Origin: Zerene cesonia
Taxonomy: Eukaryota > Arthropoda > Insecta > Lepidoptera > Pieridae
Direction of reading: 5' to 3'
Assembly: GCF_012273895.1 (NCBI RefSeq)
Contig: NC_052111.1
Span: 9,496,759-9,560,758, forward strand
DNA: 64,000 bases
The translations under genes were made by a program, and so were the position numbers. Of this stretch, positions 59,802-64,000 are shown piece after piece. The notes beneath the pieces were generated by a model, which ran no database searches, had not been told where the DNA came from, and saw nothing but the letters and a program-made list of their open reading frames with translations. Each line of letters begins with the position of its first letter. Positions within the stretch are counted from its first letter, which is position 1.

Positions 59802-60231
59802 TATGTATCAGAATAAAGCACTACTAAACTCCTTAATACATTAATAATATATAAACTATAAAAAGGCAACACGTAAGATTAAAATGTGTAATGTTTTTGC
59901 GAAATTGACATCACAACTACCTACTAGTGATGTCTGAGACTGAGTCTGACACACCAGAGTGACAACTGTTACTGACAAATGACAGGCCATGTACCTAATG
60001 ACATAGACGTTTAACTTTTGACACTTCACGTGCACTTCACTGAATTGAAGACTGAAGTTAGGTGAAAAGTGTAAACACTTTAAATTGACAATAAAGATTT
60101 ACTGTGTATTCGTGCACTTTTTATCACTTTCAAATTTCAATTTACGTACTTAAATTATTATGTTATTACTATTTACTTAAATTAATATATTCAGTTTTTT
60201 TCTTCGTTCTCTTGTCTGCTAGTAGTTCGGA
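59802..60231. promoter_or_regulatory. Shared promoter region between the ABHD gene and MCAT
   Basis: The start codons diverge across 430 bp. A cluster of TGACA words lies at 59946-60015, including TGACAAATGACA at 59973-59984, with further copies near 59946, 59960, 59998 and 60018. No TATA box is evident. Bidirectional promoter activity is inferred from spacing. Confidence 0.6.
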
Positions 60232-62947
60232 ATGTTATCATCAATACGGTTATTACGTCGCACATGTGCTTGTTTGCGGTTACAAAAACGATCAATTAAA
60301 CAAAATTCAAACTCAGATAGCCCACTGCGACGCCTGCTTCGAGATGCAAGTGCGTTTGGTGAAGCAGACCCTACAAAAGCGCCAGAAGGCGAGTTGCTAT
60401 GGGCAACACAACCGTACGCTACAGGTGTCAAAGAGCCTCCCCCTCACCAGGTTGACCCGACAGAGACCACAGTCCTATTATTCCCTGGCCAAGGGTCACA
60501 GTATGTCGGTATGGGGAAGTGCCTTGATAATGTGCCCTCTGCTAAGGAACTGTATGAACTAGCCTCTAGTGTAGTTGGGTAATTGTTTAGCTTATTGCTG
60601 ATTTCTTGACATTTCTGTTTCAATTTGATGTATGAGTAACAATTTTTTATATTTGCATTAGATATTCAGGAACTTTTACAAATATGGACTGTTACAAAAT
60701 CAATACATTACCTATTTGAAAAGAATGTATGTAACAAACTGCTGTACATGGAAACCTGCTATTTATCTATTGATTTTGTAAATTAGAATATTGAGATTTA
60801 TTATTCTTTTCAAAATTCATTTTTTCACTATTTCTAAAATTTTCCACCTTGTGAAGATAATTCTATAGCTGCAATATGTAATAATTTGAGCTGACACCTT
60901 ACAATTAATTATTTGAAACAATTATAATACCCAGACCTCAGAATTTTTGTCATAAATGTGGTGTCCACTTTTAGATCATATTGTAGTTTTGTTCTTCGCA
61001 TGATCATATGTATATTGATTGAAGATTATTGAAAATTTATTGTAGAATGATAGATTAAGATTGCTCACTATAAAGAAAATTATGGACTGCATTGTATTTG
61101 TTATTGTTACCATCGGTTTTGCTGAGTTTTTGAATTGGAAAATTTCAACTCAAACAGATGCTAATATGGCCCAAAAAACCTCAATTAATTTGATATCCCC
61201 AGTCCCAAGTATGTGCAAAATATATTTAACATAAACGAAAATTTAATAAATGTTCTAAAATTTAGTATCTCATGTAAGTGACTTTATGTCTAAATGGGAA
61301 TAAATGTCTAAAACCTTTATATCTACACAACTATGTTTGAATAATTGTAACTGTAAAGAAGAATAAGATTGAAACTCATGTCCAATTGGCAGTTGGGATG
61401 TGGCGCGAGTATGCCGCGAGGGCCCCGAGGAGGAGCTACAGAGGCGCTGTCAGACTGCTGTGCTGGTAACGTCACTGGGGGCTCTGGAGCTGGCGCGCGA
61501 GACTCGGCCCGGCGCCATCGAACGCGTGCGAGCTGTCGCCGGTTTTTCGCTCGGCGAAATCACGGCTATGGTTTACGTGGGGGCCTTGCAGTTGGAACAG
61601 GCCCTGCGACTCGTCGAGGTGGGGCGACTATCGTAAATTTTTATTCATAAATCGGTTGTGTGCGAAAGAGAAAGTGACGGGGCGGCGCCGCGCAGGTGCG
61701 GGCGGCGGCCATGGAGGCGGCGGCGCGGGAGCGCGCGGGCGGCATGCTGACGGTGTGGCTGGCGCCGGACGCCAGGCTGGGCGCGCTGCTGCACGCGGCG
61801 CGCGACCACGCCGCGCGCCCCGACGCCGTGTGCCAGGTCGCCAACTACCTGTACCCCGGCTGCAAGGTGCTCGCCGGAGATGAAGAGGTGCTGCTATATT
61901 GTTATTTACTACAACTTGAGATCCAACTACGAACGATTTTTTTACCATGCACGCAATGCGCGACACATTTCTCCTCCTCCTCCTCTCTCCTCTCCTATCC
62001 TACTTCTTATCTTACTAATATTAAAAATGCAAAGTTGTGTGTGTTTGTTGCTCTTTCACGCAAAAACTACTGAACCGATTGCAATGAAATTTGGTATGTA
62101 GCTGGACAACTGGAATGACATAGGCAACTTTTTATCCCGATATTCCTACGGGTTACGGATTTACGCGGATGACACCGCGGGGCGCAGCTAGTAATATATA
62201 TAAACTACTTATACTTATTACTCTGTGTAAAACTTTGAAATAGAAAATATATATAAAGTTGATTTATTTAAACTTTCCTACACATATAAATTTATTCAAG
62301 CGATCAAAACGCGACAAAACAATGCGCGCCACGACATAGCCGGTACAAGCATAGGCTACTTTGAATTAGTATTCATGTGTATCATGTTCATTTTCGAAAG
62401 GAATTACGAGTATTTTAAAATAAAAGAACCTTATCAAAAATATAAATACTTTTAATAACAATATTTTAAATTACATCCTTACAAAATCTGGGGAAGGAGG
62501 GGGTCGTCACGTATCACTATAGAGACCGTAGGAGGGGTGACTCGTGCGCAGGCGCTGCGGTACGTGGAGCGCGAGGGGCGGCGCCTCGGCGTGCGGCGCA
62601 GCGCGCGCGTGCGCGTGGCCGGCGCCTTCCACACGCCGCTCATGGCGCGCGCCGAGGCGGCCGTGCGCGAGGCGCTGCGCGCGTGCGACGTGGCCGCGCC
62701 GCGCGTGCCGCTCGTGTCGGGCGTGGACGCGCGCGCCGTGCTCAGCGCGCCCGCCGCGCGCCGCCGCCTCGCGCGCCTCACGGCCGCGCCCGTGCGCTGG
62801 GAGCAGGTGCTGCACGCGCTGTACGCGCGCCCGCGCCCCACGCCGCAGCCGCTCACGCTGGCGCTGGGCCCGGGCGCCGCGCTGCGCGCCACGCTCAAGC
62901 TGGTCAACGCGCGCGCCTGGGACGCCTCCCTCCACGTCGACGTCTAG
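60232..62947 (+). CDS. MCAT: Malonyl-CoA:ACP transacylase, mitochondrial
   Basis: Complete gene, exons 60232-60578, 61393-61618, 61696-61887 and 62552-62947, 386 aa, near the human length of 390. Phases are consistent. The enzyme moves malonyl groups from CoA to mitochondrial acyl carrier protein, feeding type II fatty acid synthesis and hence lipoic acid production. The first 50 or so residues are Arg/Ser/Leu-rich (MLSSIRLLRRTCACLRL), a likely mitochondrial targeting peptide. FPGQGSQYVGMG (84-95) is the N-terminal family motif, GFSLGE carries the nucleophile Ser168, VANYLYPGCKV is a family block, and VAGAFHTPLM carries the catalytic His282. A conserved arginine is expected near Q-V-L-H-A-L-Y in the C-terminal part. 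Exon 1 is compositionally balanced, whereas exons 2-4 are increasingly and extremely GC-rich. A family A repeat sits in intron 3. It is divergent from the ABHD gene and convergent with ACADVL. Confidence 0.95.
62003..62194 (-). repeat. Dispersed lepidopteran repeat, family A (copy 3, inverted)
   Basis: Read on the minus strand it has the same block order as the copy at 43698: ctgcgccccgcggtgtcat, cgtaggaatatcgggataaa, attccagttgtccagctaca, caaatttcattgcaatcggt, then gcgtgaaagagcaacaaaca. It lies in MCAT intron 3. Confidence 0.85.
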
Positions 62948-63046
62948 CCTATCTTCGCGTATAGAATATGTACAATTTTGTAGTTAATTATATTTATGTG
63001 CGAGCGCCGAGAGGACTCATCGCGGGCTCCCGATCGCCCGCCCGCC
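62948..63046. other. 99-bp interval between convergent MCAT and ACADVL stop codons
   Basis: Neither strand has a canonical AATAAA in this interval, so the 3' UTRs probably overlap, each running into the other gene's last exon on the opposite strand. Confidence 0.6.
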
Positions 63047-63766
63047 TCACAGGTTGAGCGGGTTGCGCGTGACCTGGCCGGCCGCGTCGGCCACGTCGCG
63101 GCCCAGCTCGGACAGGCGCTCGTAGTGCAGCAGCGTGCGCGGCGCGAGCGCGTCGCCCAGGCGCGCCATGCGCTCCGTGGCCTCCTCGGTCCACGCCTCG
63201 GCGAGGCGCAGCTCGAGCGCGGCGGCGGGCAGGCCGAGCCGCGCGGCGCGCGAGGCGCGGGACAGCACGGCGGCGGAGGTGTAGGCGTCGATGGCGGCGG
63301 CGGCGAGCCGGTTGAGCACGAGCTGCTCGTCCACCACGCTGCGGCCGTACTTGCGCAGCGCCGTCTCGACGCAGGCGCCGAACTCGAGCACCTGGCGCGC
63401 GAGGTGGCGCGCGGCGGGGCGCAGCGCGGGCGCCACGTGCGCGTCCAGGTCGGGCGCGCGGCCCAGCCCCACGGCGCGGCCGGCGCGCCGCCCCGCCTCG
63501 CTGAAGATGAGGCCGAGGTTGGCCGCGGGGTTCTTGAAGGCGCGCTGCAGCTCCTGCAGGTGCGAGCCGGCGAACTGGATGCCGGTGAGCGCCACGAACA
63601 GGCGCAGGATGTCGTTGGTGCCCTCGAAGATGCGGAAGATGCGCAGGTCGCGCAGCACGCGCTCGAGCCCCGTCGCCTTCATGAAGCCCATGCCGCCGAG
63701 GATCTGGATCGCCTCGTCGACCACGTTCCACGCGGAGTCAGAGGCGAACACCTTCGACACGGCCGC
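63047..63766 (-). CDS. ACADVL: Very-long-chain acyl-CoA dehydrogenase, last exon
   Basis: One minus-strand exon from a tcag acceptor (first base 63766) to TGA at 63049-63047, 239 residues. The rest of the gene lies beyond the right edge. The enzyme carries out the first, FAD-dependent step of mitochondrial beta-oxidation of long-chain acyl-CoAs at the inner membrane. The exon starts AAVSKVFASDSAWNVVDEAI, followed by QILGGMGFMK and LRDLRIFRIFEGTNDILRLF, where the glutamate of FEGTND is the catalytic base. The extra C-terminal helical domain follows, including VDEQLVLNRLA and AAVLSRASRA, and the exon ends RNPLNL. The extended C-terminus separates VLCAD and ACAD9 from the shorter dehydrogenases, and the RIFRIFEGTNDILRLFVAL block favours VLCAD over ACAD9. 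The exon is extremely GC-rich with many alanine, arginine and leucine codons. Confidence 0.93.
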   Translation of the reverse strand, partial: AAVSKVFASDSAWNVVDEAIQILGGMGFMKATGLERVLRDLRIFRIFEGTNDILRLFVALTGIQFAGSHLQELQRAFKNPAANLGLIFSEAGRRAGRAVGLGRAPDLDAHVAPALRPAARHLARQVLEFGACVETALRKYGRSVVDEQLVLNRLAAAAIDAYTSAAVLSRASRAARLGLPAAALELRLAEAWTEEATERMARLGDALAPRTLLHYERLSELGRDVADAAGQVTRNPLNL

Positions 63767-64000
63767 CTGACATGAACGATCCTCTCGTTATAATATTGTT
63801 ATATGAAATGTCAAAGAGACTCTTACCACTTAATAGAATAAAAGAATGTGAAAAATTATCCTATCCTTTTTAATTTATGTGTTTAAGTTTTTGTTTTTTT
63901 TTATATTGTCGGCATTTTTTAAATACTCCTGAAGACGGAAACATTAATCTCAAATATTTTCAAAGTAAAACCTTATCATTTTAAATCCCCACATTTAAAG
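63767..64000 (-). other. ACADVL intron sequence
   Basis: AT-rich sequence upstream of the last-exon acceptor on the minus strand. The next exon is not reached before the window ends. Confidence 0.85.

Noticed and set aside
62507..63731. Opposite-strand and alternative-frame open frames over the MCAT and ACADVL last exons
   Set aside because: The same GC-rich shadow effect applies. Only the assigned frames carry catalytic motifs.
59801..63766. A dedicated lipid-metabolism gene cluster (ABHD, MCAT, ACADVL, with cytochrome b5 nearby)
   Set aside because: The neighbours also include unrelated housekeeping genes (IntS9, LCMT1, AAGAB). Proximity alone does not support a functional cluster in an animal genome.
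1..64000. CRISPR arrays, bacterial operons, prophage or defence systems
   Set aside because: The intron structure, repeat families and gene content are those of an insect nuclear genome. No regularly spaced direct repeats with unique spacers were seen.

Overview
The window looks like nuclear DNA from a moth or butterfly (Lepidoptera). Coding exons are short and split by small GT-AG introns. Intergenic and intronic DNA is strongly AT-rich. It is littered with dispersed repeats of types I recognise from lepidopteran genomes, such as the 'ccccgcggtttcac ... gggataaaa ... ttccagttgtcc' tail, the 'gtggtacatatatagcc' tail and the 'cagcagtgggaagatatat' tail. Gene calls rest on reading the translations and recognising families; no database search was run. 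Five runs of exactly 1000 N (11074-12073, 26781-27780, 42159-43158, 46653-47652, 54665-55664) are scaffold gaps of nominal size.

Layout. 1-12554 is gene-poor and is probably intron or upstream DNA of a dpr-family immunoglobulin gene. The last three coding exons of that gene (+) lie at 12555-17731; the exons for its signal peptide and first Ig domain are not visible. 17732-32340 is a gene desert with repeats, one unassigned 62-codon ORF and a gap. Two intronless cytochrome b5 paralogues (-) follow at 32686-33093 and 35428-35811. A palindromic repeat element sits at 37803-38562.

From 38.9 kb to the right end the window is a dense block of housekeeping genes: IntS9 (+, 39360-43469, part in a gap), LCMT1 (-, 46255-48671, middle in a gap), AAGAB (+, 49236-50281, complete), an ABHD1/ABHD3-type hydrolase (-, 59801 down to about 54629, C-terminal exons in a gap), mitochondrial MCAT (+, 60232-62947, complete) and the last exon of a very-long-chain acyl-CoA dehydrogenase (-, 63766-63047).

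How the genes relate. LCMT1/AAGAB and ABHD/MCAT are head-to-head pairs sharing 564 bp and 430 bp. MCAT and ACADVL are tail-to-tail with only 99 bp between stop codons. MCAT serves mitochondrial fatty acid synthesis, ACADVL serves mitochondrial beta-oxidation, the ABHD enzyme is expected to act on lipids, and cytochrome b5 supplies electrons to desaturases and P450s. This lipid theme may be coincidental, because gene order in animals rarely implies a pathway.

No clearly new biological system was found. The observations most worth following are: a shared TGACAARTGACA-type motif upstream of the housekeeping genes; a repeated pattern in which 5' exons are compositionally balanced while 3' exons are extremely GC-rich; a long palindromic element with an internally deleted relative about 19 kb away; and a 73-bp TA repeat starting about 14 bp past a 5' splice site.
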